Source: Notamacropus eugenii
Taxonomy: Eukaryota; Chordata; Mammalia; Diprotodontia; Macropodidae
Length of the DNA stretch: 64,000 nucleotides
Reading direction: 5' to 3'
Assembly: GCF_028372415.1 (NCBI RefSeq)
Contig: NC_092872.1
Location: forward strand, 13,854,479 to 13,918,478
This document shows, in pieces, positions 1 through 11,600 of this stretch. Positions within the stretch are counted from its first letter, which is position 1; each line of letters begins with the position of its first letter. Below the pieces are notes generated by a model that saw nothing but the letters and a program-made list of their open reading frames with translations, ran no database searches and was not told the origin of the DNA. The translations under genes were made by a program, and so were the position numbers.

Positions 1-430
1 CATCGCATAATGTTGCTGTTACTGTGTATAATATTCCAGTTCTACTCACTTCACTCAGCATCAGATCATGTAAGTCTGTCCAGGTTTTTCTGAAATCCAC
101 CTGCTCACCATCTCTTATGGAACAACAGTATTCCATTACATTCATATACCACAGCTTGTTCAGACATTCCCCAATTGATGGGCATTCCCTCAATGTCCAA
201 TTCTTTGACCCTACAAAAAGAGCTGCTATAAATATTTTTGTACATGTGGAACCTTTTCCCTTTTTTATGATTTCTTTGGGATACAGACCGATTGTATTGC
301 TGGATCAAAGAGAATGCACAGTTTGATAGCCCTTTGGGCGTAGTTCCAAACTGTTCCCCAGAATGGTTTGATCAGTTCACAATTCCATCAAGAATGCATT
401 GGTGTAAAATGCACTAATTTTCAAAATGTG
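1..430 (-). mobile_element. L1 LINE 3' portion, truncated by the window edge
   Basis: Read on the minus strand this contains the L1 stretch GGTATATGAATGTAATGGAA, followed by the cDNA-type text found in marsupial L1 copies. The 3' part runs off the left edge. No intact frame. Confidence 0.75.
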
Positions 431-1801
431 CTGGGGACAAGAGGAATATTAGGCAAAGCACTCTTGGAAATTTAAAGAGGGGGGTGATTACTTTTAGCCT
501 AGGAGTTAAGGGAGGAAACCGTGGATCAGAGAAGAAGGTATGGAAGACTGCCATTTAACACAAGAAAGAATTTTATTATTGTAAAGAGAGTCACTTTTTT
601 CTCCTTTCCCCAAGAGCTCTAGAAGCAAAAAAGAGTGGGGTAGGGCTGGAGCAGCTCCTCTGAGTGGTGTATCTTCATCTGCCATTAGAGCACTGTGAGC
701 TTAGGCTACCATCTCCTAGCTCCATTCAGTTCCTCTTGGGTACCAATGGACTTGCTTGTGTCCTACCTCTCTCACTGTCTCATCTGAAGTTGCAGACTCA
801 CTAACATAGGATGGAAAGTTATGAAGATTATCAACAATAATCCATACATTTCTCAAAATGACTCATAACTCCATGTCCACTGAGATTCTCATCTTCTCAA
901 CATTGTGTGACTCAAAGTAGTCACACATTCACATCATAGATAATAGAATGGGATCAAACATAAAAGAAACAGCATTAAAACTCCTGAGAGACCAAGGCAG
1001 CCCCTTCTGGTAGGTTCTGAAATCTCAATTTCCCAGAATGCCCCCCTCCTCCTCTAAGACATGCTCTCACAGGGAAGAGGAGGCAAAGTCTCCAGAGACC
1101 ACGGCATAAAAAATCCTTCCAAGCACCACCCCCCAATCAAAATCACACAGCAGATATCAATACTCCACTCCACTCCACCCCCACCCCATTTGTCTCCTGG
1201 ACAATCAGCAGGCAAACATTCTCATCTCCTCATGATTCAGCAGGATGAACTCTAAAGGGACTCTCAAGTGTTTCTGACGTCATTTAGTGCTGCTGGATCC
1301 AAGGTCCCCAATCAATAACACCTATGTCCATCTTTACCTCCCTGTAGTCCATCAGTTTGAGATGGAGCAAGTGAATGTCCTTACGAGCCACAGGTATGCA
1401 TGCTTAGAAACTATTCCAATCTGGGATGGAGCAAGTGTGATAAAAAAGAGAGTATATTTTCTTTTGCATTTTAATTCCACGTTATTAAATCTGTGTGATC
1501 ATATACTGAGTGCCTGAATCTGAGTGCCAAGAGAAGAGATCTGAGAAAGTAAAATATCTCATGGAGTGGAAGCAATGATCCAAAATATAACTATTAGATT
1601 TCCTCTTGGGTTAAAAATTTGATTAACATTTCATTTTAGAGACTAGACTTGGATGAAGCAATAAGAGGAAAATAGCATATGTGGAAATACTGCATTGGAG
1701 GTGGAAAAAGCCTTGTTCTAGCTTTAAACCCTCCCTCCCCCGCTCTCCCACCCCCAAAAAAGGAGACTGACTTGCATACATATTTAGCAGAACTAAAGTG
1801 T
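431..1801. other. Unassigned intergenic DNA
   Basis: No gene, splice signals or repeat that I can name. Short open frames here show no recognisable protein. Confidence 0.5.
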
Positions 1802-1813
1802 GCCCCCTGGTGG
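1802..1813 (-). promoter_or_regulatory. CTCF-like core motif, minus orientation
   Basis: GCCCCCTGGTGG on the plus strand, the reverse complement of CCACCAGGGGGC, an exact fit to the CTCF core. It lies downstream of MYO1G. Confidence 0.5.
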
Positions 1814-2053
1814 CTAAATTATATACTGCATGCTGAGCCCAACACCCCCTCTCCCCCAATATGTTTTGTTACCTCAGTAATAGCGAATTCCACCGTCAAT
1901 ACTGTACAACCAGCACCTTAGACCTGTCTTAATTGTGCTTCTGGAGCAGGAGTCCTTAACCTTTTTTAATGTAATGGATCCTTTTGTCAGTCTGGTGAGA
2001 TTTTTGGACCCCTTCTCAGAATAATGTGTTTAGATGCATAAAATAAAATGCAT

Positions 2054-2168
2054 GCACACACACATATATATGTGTGTGTATATATATGTATATACACACA
2101 TATGTATATACACACACATATATACGTGTGTGTGTGTGTATATATTATGTGTATGTGTGTGTGTGTCT
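2054..2168. repeat. CA/TA/TG microsatellite
   Basis: Alternating CA, TA and TG tracts, interrupted. Confidence 0.9.
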
Positions 2169-2789
2169 ATAGACCTCCTGTTCTAGTGAGACTGATGTCA
2201 TTGTAAAGACCCTTGGGGGGATATTGCTTATATGAAAAAACAATGAAGAAACGGTTCCCATGAGAAATAATGACATCCTGAGGGCAGAACAATGGAAAGT
2301 TTCTGACCCATGTATAATACCTTGCTCCTAGAATGTTTCAATCCCATCTCCACCGCTGTGACTCAATAAATTTGGGCTTCTCTCTCTCTCTCAGTTTAGA
2401 CCACTTTCATCTTTCGATCTGTCACATCCTCAATTTATTATTTGTTTCCTCAAGGGAGTCATGAGACTACATATTGGCCAACCATCCTCCACTTAGCGGA
2501 GAACATATCCTTGAGACCTACTTTGATGCCCACATGTGCACAAGTTGTAGAAGGGCATTAGCCAAATCAGGAATTGCAGAATACACAGTCACATGTTCTC
2601 AGGTCACATGTAGGGATTTGTAATTTTCATGTGTGGAGATATTCGTCCTAGGATTTTTTTAAGCTTCTGAATTTTTGAGCTGGAAGATATTTCCCTTTCA
2701 ACTGATTCTTTTTCCCCCTGAAAATATTTGTTTTCCTTTTGATCTTCATTTTGGAACTTTTCTCATTTTTTTACTGGAATTATTTTTTT

Positions 2790-2975
2790 TAATATGGGGA
2801 AAGCATATAATATATATATTAAAATATATTTATAGCTATAAATACTTCTATATACTTACATATATGTGTGTGTATAAATATGTATATGTGTAATATAAAC
2901 ATGTTATGTATAACAATATATTATATTTGTAAATATTATATACACATACATACATACACACAGAAACACACACAC
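2790..2975. repeat. AT-rich low-complexity tract with CA repeats
   Basis: Mostly TATA-type repeats grading into ACATAC and CACACA. Apparent reading frames here are spurious. Confidence 0.85.
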
Positions 2976-3365
2976 ATTGCCCTTGGGATTTTCTTCTCTT
3001 GTGATCAACCTGTTGTGTCTCAAAGAATTCTTAACACATTACGTTGGTGGATGTCATTCATTATTAATGAATTCTATCTGCTGCTTATAATGGTATTGCA
3101 CCGTTATTAATCACTAGCAAGTGAAATTAATAACGCTATCATGATACTGATTACACTGAAGCTTAATCGCATTTGGCATTGAATTCCCTGATGCCATTTG
3201 CTTTTCCACATACTCACTGTTGGTGGTTACTTTCAATATCATCGTTAACACGGTATTATGGTTTTTTTGCCTCCATTATTAGGTGACACCTCACATTTGT
3301 CTACTTGCTATTTGCATTATTGACTTTCTAAGTCTGATTTTTAATTAGAATTTTAACAAAATAGG

Positions 3366-4560
3366 GGCCAAGATGTTAAAGAATGTGGCATCAAATAGTG
3401 GCTCTAGAATCATGATGGTTTCTTTGAGCAGATCCAGATAACAAAAGAAAGATCATGAAAACATTAAAGGAAGCTGTGATAGATTTGGAGGAATGTGAAA
3501 TGTTCACCAGAAAGTAGGATTTGGGAGATCTCACCCAGACAGCATTTTGCAAACTATTAGAAACAATCGAGCATTCAAAAATTCTTGGCATGGTAACTAT
3601 AGGAGATGGTATTTGGCAGTTGGCCACCAAGCCTCCATCTAAAGAGGAAGGCTTGCTGAGGGAATTTGAGACCATAATCATCGAGAAAGTTTTTCCGTGG
3701 ATGCACTGAAATGTTTGATAAAGTCACTACATCCATGGATGGTGTAAGGGGTCTGGATATCTAGGCCACAAGGGAACCACAAGTCCAAGTTAGTTATTTT
3801 CTAAAGAAAGGACTTGTTTCTATGTCTCCCTGTACCTTTGGGGAAAGATCATTGGAAGCTTGGATTAATTATGTAATCGAATGACTGCAGCATTGACAAG
3901 CACTGGAGGGGGGAGTGGCTGGAATGCACCCTGAAACCATACGGCAATAATGCTTGCAAAAACTGCAGCAACAAACAGGGGTGGGCCAGGATGTACAGAG
4001 GTCATATGAAGCTTCTCAATACCATTCAGCACAAATGGCAAATGCTCTTTGACTCTGCGGTATGTGTATAAGCATGGAGTTGAAACTTCTCTGCCCCGTT
4101 TTAGTCCTGATATCTTAAGAAGGTGAAGATATGTCTCAATCAATCAAACATTTTAGACTAAATGTGAAAAGCCCCTGAAGGCCATTGAATGAAATGACAT
4201 GATGCCAAACAGGAAATCTATTTCAAAAGTCTGGGAATATTGGTGATATCTCCATCCAAGGATCATTTGTAAATTATCCAGTTGAGAAGAGGAGGCTTTT
4301 CCGGAAACTGAAGCATGTGGGATTTCAGCCCAGACTTGAGAAGAAAGCACCTGGTGGGGAAGGCCAGACTGAGGCTTCAGCCTTAGTCAGGTCTCCCCCT
4401 ACTCAAAGCACGCCATTCCTCCCCTCCCTCGGCCCCCACCATCGAAAGACATTGCAACTTCAAAGGACCCAGAGGATGCTAGACTTTCTCCCTTTCCGCT
4501 GTTATCCTAAATGGCATGCCTGGATTAGCTGGTGGCAGTGACTGCATCATTGGGAACTAA
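3366..4560. other. Unassigned segment with fragmentary coding-like stretches
   Basis: Not a repeat that I recognise. On the plus strand an open stretch from 3521 to 3709 (GDLTQTAFCKLLETIEHSK and on to a stop) has protein-like composition, but the frame around it is stopped. It could be part of an old processed pseudogene or of a transposon; no parent gene recognised. Confidence 0.25.
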
Positions 4561-4677
4561 GCATTCCTGGCTCTACAAAAAGACTAAAGGGAACTTCTAG
4601 AATCTAGAACAACCCTGTGAGTGGGAGTAAATGACTTCCAGCAACGAGGAAATGTGAGTTACCTCTTTGCCTAGTAA

Positions 4678-4900
4678 TAAAAATAATAGCTAACACTTAC
4701 CAAGTGCCAGGCACTGCTCAAAGAGTGTTTGATCCTCACAACACTGTGAGGTAGGTGCTGTTATTATCCCCATTATATAGATGGGAAAATTGAGGCAAAC
4801 TAGTTAAGTGATTTTCCTAGGGTCAAACAGCTAGTAAGCGTCTGAAGCCAGATTTGAACTACAGTCTTCCTGACTCCCAGCCCAGTGCTTTTCCCCTGGA
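4678..4900 (-). repeat. MIR-type SINE
   Basis: Antisense MIR: AATAGCTAACACTTACCAAG at the left end, then GTGCCAGGCACTG, the CCCCATTATATAGATGGGAAA core, and AAACAGCTAGTAAGC and GATTTGAAC of the tRNA-like head. Confidence 0.85.
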
Positions 4901-7900
4901 CTTTGTATGCACTTGTGGCAGAGTGTCACATCCTAGATTCATTTAAGAAATAAAAGGAGAAGCTACTATCCATTACCCTACCTTTAGAAAACAGGTATGG
5001 GAGCAGTACCCTGGGCACTGAAAACATTAAGCCTGACTTTGTTATTATTACTTGATCCAACAAGCATTTTGGAGACAAAGATGAGATTAAAAAAAAGATG
5101 AGATAAAAACTGGACAACTGAAAGCATCATAGTTTCTCTTTCAAGTGTGAATGGTAAATAGTTGAATATGGTCTCCATCCTGGGACCTGAGGAATGTATG
5201 CTTTGGAAATTTTTGAAGAATTTTATGGCAGACTGTTTCTTGAGATTGTTAAGAAAAAAGACTCAAAGGAAACAAAATAAGGGCCCAGAACAGAGCTGTG
5301 ATGTGATTCTAAAGATTTGGATAGCCCAACATATACCATAAGAAGATGCTTTGCTGTCCCTGCTTCACCGAGATATTTGATGGACCTTTGAGAGCACTGG
5401 ATGTCTTTTTCCACCAACATCTTTAGTCAGTATCCCGGGACGTAACTTCACAATCACTAACCTGATGAGGACACTGCTGTTTATATCATAATGTTCTACC
5501 AGCAGTATGAACATTCCATAAGGGTCTGGGAATCTTTGAATTCTATCTTTGAATTCATGGTAGAGAAGAGGAAAAACATCTGGAGTCTGACATAAACTTT
5601 ATATATAAGGAGAATGGATCTCAAAAGGTTTAAAGGAAGGTTAGATAGGATGTTCCGGCCTAACATTCTGCAGGGTCTCAGTTTCCTTCCTTGAGTTAGC
5701 TAACTTAAAATACATGAAGGGCTGTCATGTGATACACTCTTAAGATTTAAGTTCTGAATATGCAAATAAAAGCTATTTAAATGGGGAAAAAGTAGGGGAA
5801 GTGATTAAAAAGAACAATGCAGATAAAATTGGAACTCACCGACCAATTTAGATTTTCAAATTTGCCTACCGTTGGGCAAGTAATAGGATGATAACAACAC
5901 GGCAACCAGACACACCCAAGAGAAAAAAAATCATATCCATTCAAGGTATGATTCTGTGAGAATAGGTACAGGTACATTAAAAGTCAGAATGAGCTGAGGC
6001 TAGCAGTGAAATAATAGGGGGAAAAAAGGATTTGAGTTGTTCTTATTTTGAGAAAAGAGGAAGGTCAGAAAAGGGATGGGACCCATTCCTAGGGTGGATG
6101 ACAATAATATTAGGTTAGGGAAAGGAAGCAGTTATTTATTTAATTTTGCTTCTGCTTTCTCGTCCAAGAATAATACTGTAAATGGAAAGGACAGAATGAA
6201 ATTGTCTGATGGGATTTGGAAAACAAAATAAATAAGAAAATAATGAGATCATCTAACTGACCTTAATGATTTCAAGTCATTAAGTTTAGTCAATTTACTT
6301 CTTAGCGTACAGATAAGAGTTGGGTGGGATGGCTAAGCCATCTTTGATAAAAATAGTGGAGAGGAAGGGAGCTGCTGTAGGAACCAGGAGGTGCAAATAG
6401 TCTGATTTAAAAAAAAATAAAGGAAAGAGTGGTGTTTGCAAAATGTAGGTCAGCGAGCTTGATAAACCATTCTAATTTCCCTTTCCACTTAACTATGTTT
6501 GACATTAATGACTGCAGGCAAGGACCTAGCCATGAAATTGCATCAGATTCTCAGAATCAGAAGATTCAGGTCATCCCTTTCCCATTGCATGAAATAACTC
6601 TACAGTATGTCTGATGAACTGTCTAGCAGTGAGTCCTTTGTCTAGACCTAGGTCTTAGGCTATCTTGGATTATTTTTTTGTCTTATCTCTTCTATCTCCC
6701 CACCCAAAGTGTGAGTTCTTTGAGGAAATCAGTTTTATCTTACATCTTATTTCATGCCTTATAGTATTTAGCGCAGGACACTGCACATAGTATTGTACTT
6801 TAAGAAAGCAAAAGAAATAACAACTGATGTTGATGTATTGAATTGTATGGCCACACTTCCTCATCTCTACCCAGACCTTAACACTCATTTTCTTTTAGAA
6901 GCCTTCCCTAGTTAACCCCCCTGAAAAATTGTGACTTTTGTCTTTCCTATATATATATAGGTTCCTAATGAGCAACATTTATTGTACTTTCTGTATTCTT
7001 GCCATTCTTAAGGTGTACTGAGGGCCTTTGGTTTTTGTTTCGTTTTGTTTTGGTGGAGTTCAGGGATGTGGGTGGACAGCCCCATCAAAATAGGGGCTCC
7101 CTGAGGTCAGAGATTGGGCTTCCCCCATCACAAAAGGGGTTCCTTTGAGAATGCAGGTCATGTCTCATCAGATTGAAGACTCCCCAAGGATGGAGGTCCC
7201 TTCTACTCCATCAGACCAGGTTCAAACTTATTTTGCTACTCTTTTGCAGTGGAGGGCCCCACCCACAGAAATAGGGAGGAGTATTCAGTTCCTGTTTACT
7301 GATTTTTTTAGGGCTCTACCCATGTACCTCTCTGCTCCTTTGAATGTACAAATCATGGGATGAACTAGAGCCTATTGGGCACACCAGGGGCTTTCAGTGG
7401 GAAATACATTAAATTATATAGATTAAGTAGCACATGCTAATTTGCTGTTAGCTGAATGTTTGCAGGGAAGGAGAAAGTAACTAAATTGAGGTATCTGGGG
7501 CTTTGTTGCACGATAGGGGGGTATAGAAAGAGATGTATCTTCCTTCCCAGGGCAACCACCATCCCTATACTTCACTTTGTGATCTTCTACCAGCCAGTGA
7601 CACAAGTCCCTGACCTTCCAATCTCCCCAGAGTGGTCTTTTCCCAGAGTCAGTCTTCCTCCCCAAAACCTGATGGGACATGGACTCTACACCCCTTTTCC
7701 TGTCCTCTCTATAATCCCCCTCCCCCACAATGAATTTATTCCAGGTGAAAGAATTTGAACTTACTACTGTATAGGATCTCAAGGATCCATTGGGGAAAAC
7801 TTGAATAAGTTCCAACCGGAGCAAAGGAGGTAAGAATAAGGCAGAAAGAATCACTATATACCAGTTCAATGAGGGAGACAAGAGCTCCAAAAATTTGTTG

Positions 7901-8232
7901 ACAACAGAGAGATGTCAACACTCAAAGCTGGGTGTGTATATTAGTGGACAGATACAAAGGGAGCTCAGTAATGTAACTGAAGGAAGTGGGCTGGTGACTG
8001 GAGGAGGTCTGGTCCTCATGTGCTTGTGGGTCATATTTAGTGTTCTATAGGTGCCTACCCAGGCTAACAGAATTGAGTGGGCCTAGGAGTCTATGATGGG
8101 CTACTTTCTTCATGTGCTGTATATACCAAGTATCAAATAATGCTTATGCCAACTGATTTTTGTCATAAACCCTCAAGTTACTCTGTAGCTCAAGCAAAGA
8201 AATATCTTCCTCCTCCTTTTTCTTCTGCTTCT

Positions 8233-8235
<3 letters not shown>
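4901..8235. other. Intergenic DNA, mostly unassigned
   Basis: I see no gene or clear repeat. The longest open frame (7423-7890, minus, 155 codons) shows no family resemblance and low-information composition. AATAAA occurs at 7740-7735 on the minus strand. Confidence 0.45.
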
Positions 8236-8296
<61 letters not shown>

Positions 8297-8345
8297 ACAC
8301 ACACACAGACACACACATATACACACACACAGAGGCATGCACATG
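8236..8345. repeat. (CT)29 followed by CA microsatellite
   Basis: A pure CT run covers 8236-8293, then interrupted CA repeats. It lies about 180 bases past the MYO1G stop, so it may be transcribed as (GA)n. Confidence 0.95.
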
Positions 8346-8473
8346 TATACATATACACAAAGACAGTCAACACTCTAGAACTGAATTTTTAAAAATCTAG
8401 TTGTGATGTGGGCTCCATATTTAGGCCAAGAGAATGCTGGAACAACAGTGGAAAGAGATGAGACCCATAGTTC
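8236..8473 (-). other. MYO1G: MYO1G 3' UTR / downstream region, poly(A) site not resolved
   Basis: Sequence past the MYO1G stop. I see no AATAAA or ATTAAA in the first few hundred bases. The nearest clear AATAAA on this strand is at 7740-7735, which would give a 3' UTR of over 700 nt crossing the GA/TG microsatellite; a non-canonical signal nearer the stop is equally possible. Confidence 0.35.
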
Positions 8474-8630
8474 TTAACGACTTGGCCAAAGAAGGACAAA
8501 ACCATCACGGCTACGACGAAAGTCTGGCATAGGCTGATCAGGTTTGATCTCCACAGAGACTTGACGCCGGCGCCCACGCTGGTTCAGCTGGATGCAGTCT
8601 GAAACCCGTACTTGCAGGTCCTGCCCCACT
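8474..8630 (-). CDS. MYO1G: MYO1G terminal coding exon 22 with stop (residues 956-1007)
   Basis: Encodes [20 protein letters not shown], then [20 protein letters not shown] and [12 protein letters not shown] followed by TAA. The last residues LLWPSR are the same as in human MYO1G, so the C-terminus is complete. Acceptor TTGCTACAG. Confidence 0.95.
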
Positions 8631-11600
8631 CTGTAGCAAAACAAACACCAGGATCTAGAACTCTAGACAAACCTTGGTTGTTCCTCCCATTCTTATGGGC
8701 TAGATTCAAGGTGGCTATACCACCCCATCATTCTAGCTCCTGAGGAAGTGTCCTCCCCTAGAGCTCCTATGACATCTGAGTCCTTCCTATACTTCCAAAC
8801 TTGCTTCCCTAGTTTCATAGAAAGTCTTGGTGGTGTTGAGAGAGGGGTCCTGGCCTTTTGCTTGGTACTGCCTCCTGCTCCTGGCAAAGGATTCTGTTGG
8901 GAGTCCACATTACCATTTTACACTTCCCCCCCCAAGCAGAGTCTATCCTTGTTCTGATCACATCATTCCAGGGGTGACTGTTCCATGCCCCCATCTTACC
9001 CCTGGAAGTGTCCAGCCAGCATGCCCACCAGCTCCCCAATGCGATTATCCATTTTAGGCTCAGTTCGGTGAAGACATACCACCAAGTCATCCTGGCCCTT
9101 GGCATGGAGCACCACCAATTGATCCTGACCACTTGTCACACTCAACCCAGTGACCTAGAGGGAAGAGAGGTACAAGGGAAAGGGCGATCAGCTACTTTGA
9201 GACACCAAATGCCAATCTGTGCCTTTGACCGAACCGTGAAACCCCATACTTCTCCCCTTCACAAACTATACATGCGTCATGGCTGGGGCCGTCCCCCATC
9301 ACTCTGCCTTTGTTCATTCTTTCCTGCATTCCCAGAACATCTTTCTCCTTGATTCTATCCCTGTCTGTTAGATTTCCTCCCTACCCTCAGGGCCAGCCTC
9401 AGACGTAGCTCTCCCAAGAAGCTTTGCATGAACCCTCAGAGTGAAAGTGAGCTCTTCCTCCTCAATTCCTCGCAGCCTTCCCTTAGCCCACTCCTTTGTC
9501 CTCATCTCTTCTGAATGACAGACACTTGTGCTCCTCCCTTTCTCTCATTAGGCTCTTTGTGAGCAGGATCAGCATCTTCCTTATGTCTGGGTGCTTAGTG
9601 CTTAATATATGTTTGTAACATTGTTATAAACATGTATTAATAGTGTACATTATAGATGTTAATAATTCCATGTGTAAAAACATGGTACTTTCAATATAGC
9701 AGGTATCTGTTAAATTGGACTAAATTGAATAGTGTCTTATATCCTTCTTGCTCCTTCAAGTGTCCATTGTAAAAAAAACAATCAAACCAAAAATCCTTCA
9801 GCGGCTCCCCATTGCCTCCAGCATAAAATACAAATTCTCCGATTTGGCATTTAAGGTCCTTCCTGTAAATTATGGTTCCAAACTACCTTCTGGCTTCATT
9901 CCATCATACTCCCTTCTATCCTCTGAGATTCAATTGAATTAAATAAATTGCCATTCTCCGAACTTGTCCTAATGTCCCTTCAATCTGTAAGGGACTCGCC
10001 AATCTATGAGAAACCATATTCCAAGCCTGGAATTTACTTCTTCCTCATCTCCCACCTTTCAGAATTCTTCACCATCTTTAGGAAGCAATTCAGATGCCAC
10101 CCTCTACTACAAAGCCTTCCCTAGTTTCCTTCTGCCACAGGTAAAAGTGATCTCTCATTTCTCTTTCTAGAGCACTTAGGACCTCTCCTTTGCCTCAATT
10201 ACCTTGGATCTACCTTGGATTATACTTATCTGTGTGTATGTTATATTCCCTACCTCCCCCTCCCTCAACTCCAAGTAGACTAAAAACACCCTGAGAACTG
10301 GGAATGTTTCTTTTCTCATCTTCAAGTCCCTGGCACAAGCACATGTACTTAATAAGTGTTAGCTGCATTGAGTTGAATTGAACTGAATCCCTCCTCTTCC
10401 TTCCTCTCCCTTCTCCCCTGTTTCCCTCCGCTTTCCCTTTCCTCTTCCCTTAATATGCTTAATGAGTCAGGTGCTCCAGATAAGGATTCAATATATTCTT
10501 GTTGATGGACAACTATCCCCACCCAGTGTCCTGAGCATCCTCCTCCCCCCCTCCTCCAACCACCTTCCCTCATGGTGCCCCTGCTCACATGGCTGAGGGG
10601 AACTGCCCGCATTACACGGTACTGTTTGTTGGGTTCCAGTTTGTACAGGTGTTTGTCAGTGAGCAACAGTGCTCTGTCTCTGTTCTTGTTGAATCGGTTT
10701 ACCTGAGGAGGAGAGAGAGTCAGGTTGGCATTATTCAGGGTACCCTTCAGCATCCTTCCTCCCTTTTGCCCACTCTACAATCTCCACCAATTAAAAAATT
10801 ACTTTTACATAGCACTTTAAAGCTTAGAGAGGCTGCATGGCATTGTGGATGGAGAGGTGTCCTCAGAGCCAGGAAGACCTGGCTTGGAGTCCTGCTTCTC
10901 ACATATACTGGCCATGTGACTCTACTAATACAACTGTGGTTTGTTGCTTGTATTAATAACGGAAGGAAATGCTAAATTTACTTAGAGGTTTTCACTCAGT
11001 GAAAATGAAGAGAGAAATTTTTTCCCCACCGAGGTCACAGACATCCTCTCTCTCTACAACATCCCTTACCCAAAGGTCATCCAACCTTTGCCAGAAAACC
11101 TTCACCACTACCTCCCGAGGCAGCCCATTGATGGTACTTAGGGGCAACCCAAATCGCTAGGAAATTTCTCCTTGAATCAAACCTAAATATGCCTTTTGGT
11201 AACTTCCACTGTGTTCCGGGTTCTGAACAAGCCAGAGGTCTTGTATCTCTCCTTATCTTTTTATGACCTTTCAAGAACATAAAGGAGGATGTCAAAGACC
11301 TTTAGGATCACACTCTTGAGTCATCTTTTCAACTAAACACTTCCAGCTCCTTCAAACAGGCCTCATCTGCATGGTCTAGAGTTATCCTGCTCACTTCTTT
11401 CTGGTGGCTGTCCAGATTATCAGTGTCCTCCCTAAAATACGAAGTCTGGCCCTGAAGACAATCATCCACATGTGGTCTGACCAGACCAGGGACTGGTGGG
11501 ATTAGCATTCCCTTAGCTTGGGATCCTGTATGGGGTTGCATGGAGGGCCAGCCCTGAAGAGCCAGGAATCACTGAGCTCAAGTTCCACTTCTAACACATA

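Noticed and set aside
2270-2490. Segment with an AATAAA and a TC-rich stretch, resembling the middle of an old retroviral LTR
   Set aside because: No clear TG...CA ends, no target duplication and no partner LTR seen; at best a broken fossil, not supported enough to list.
7423-7890. 155-codon minus-strand open frame
   Set aside because: No recognisable domain or family, mixed composition, no splice or promoter context; likely chance in stop-poor DNA.
8077-8400. Frames with SLSLSL or RERERE repeats
   Set aside because: Translations of the CT/GA microsatellite.
1-8400. PURB or another gene downstream of MYO1G
   Set aside because: No coding match; in human the next gene on this side is tens of kilobases away.
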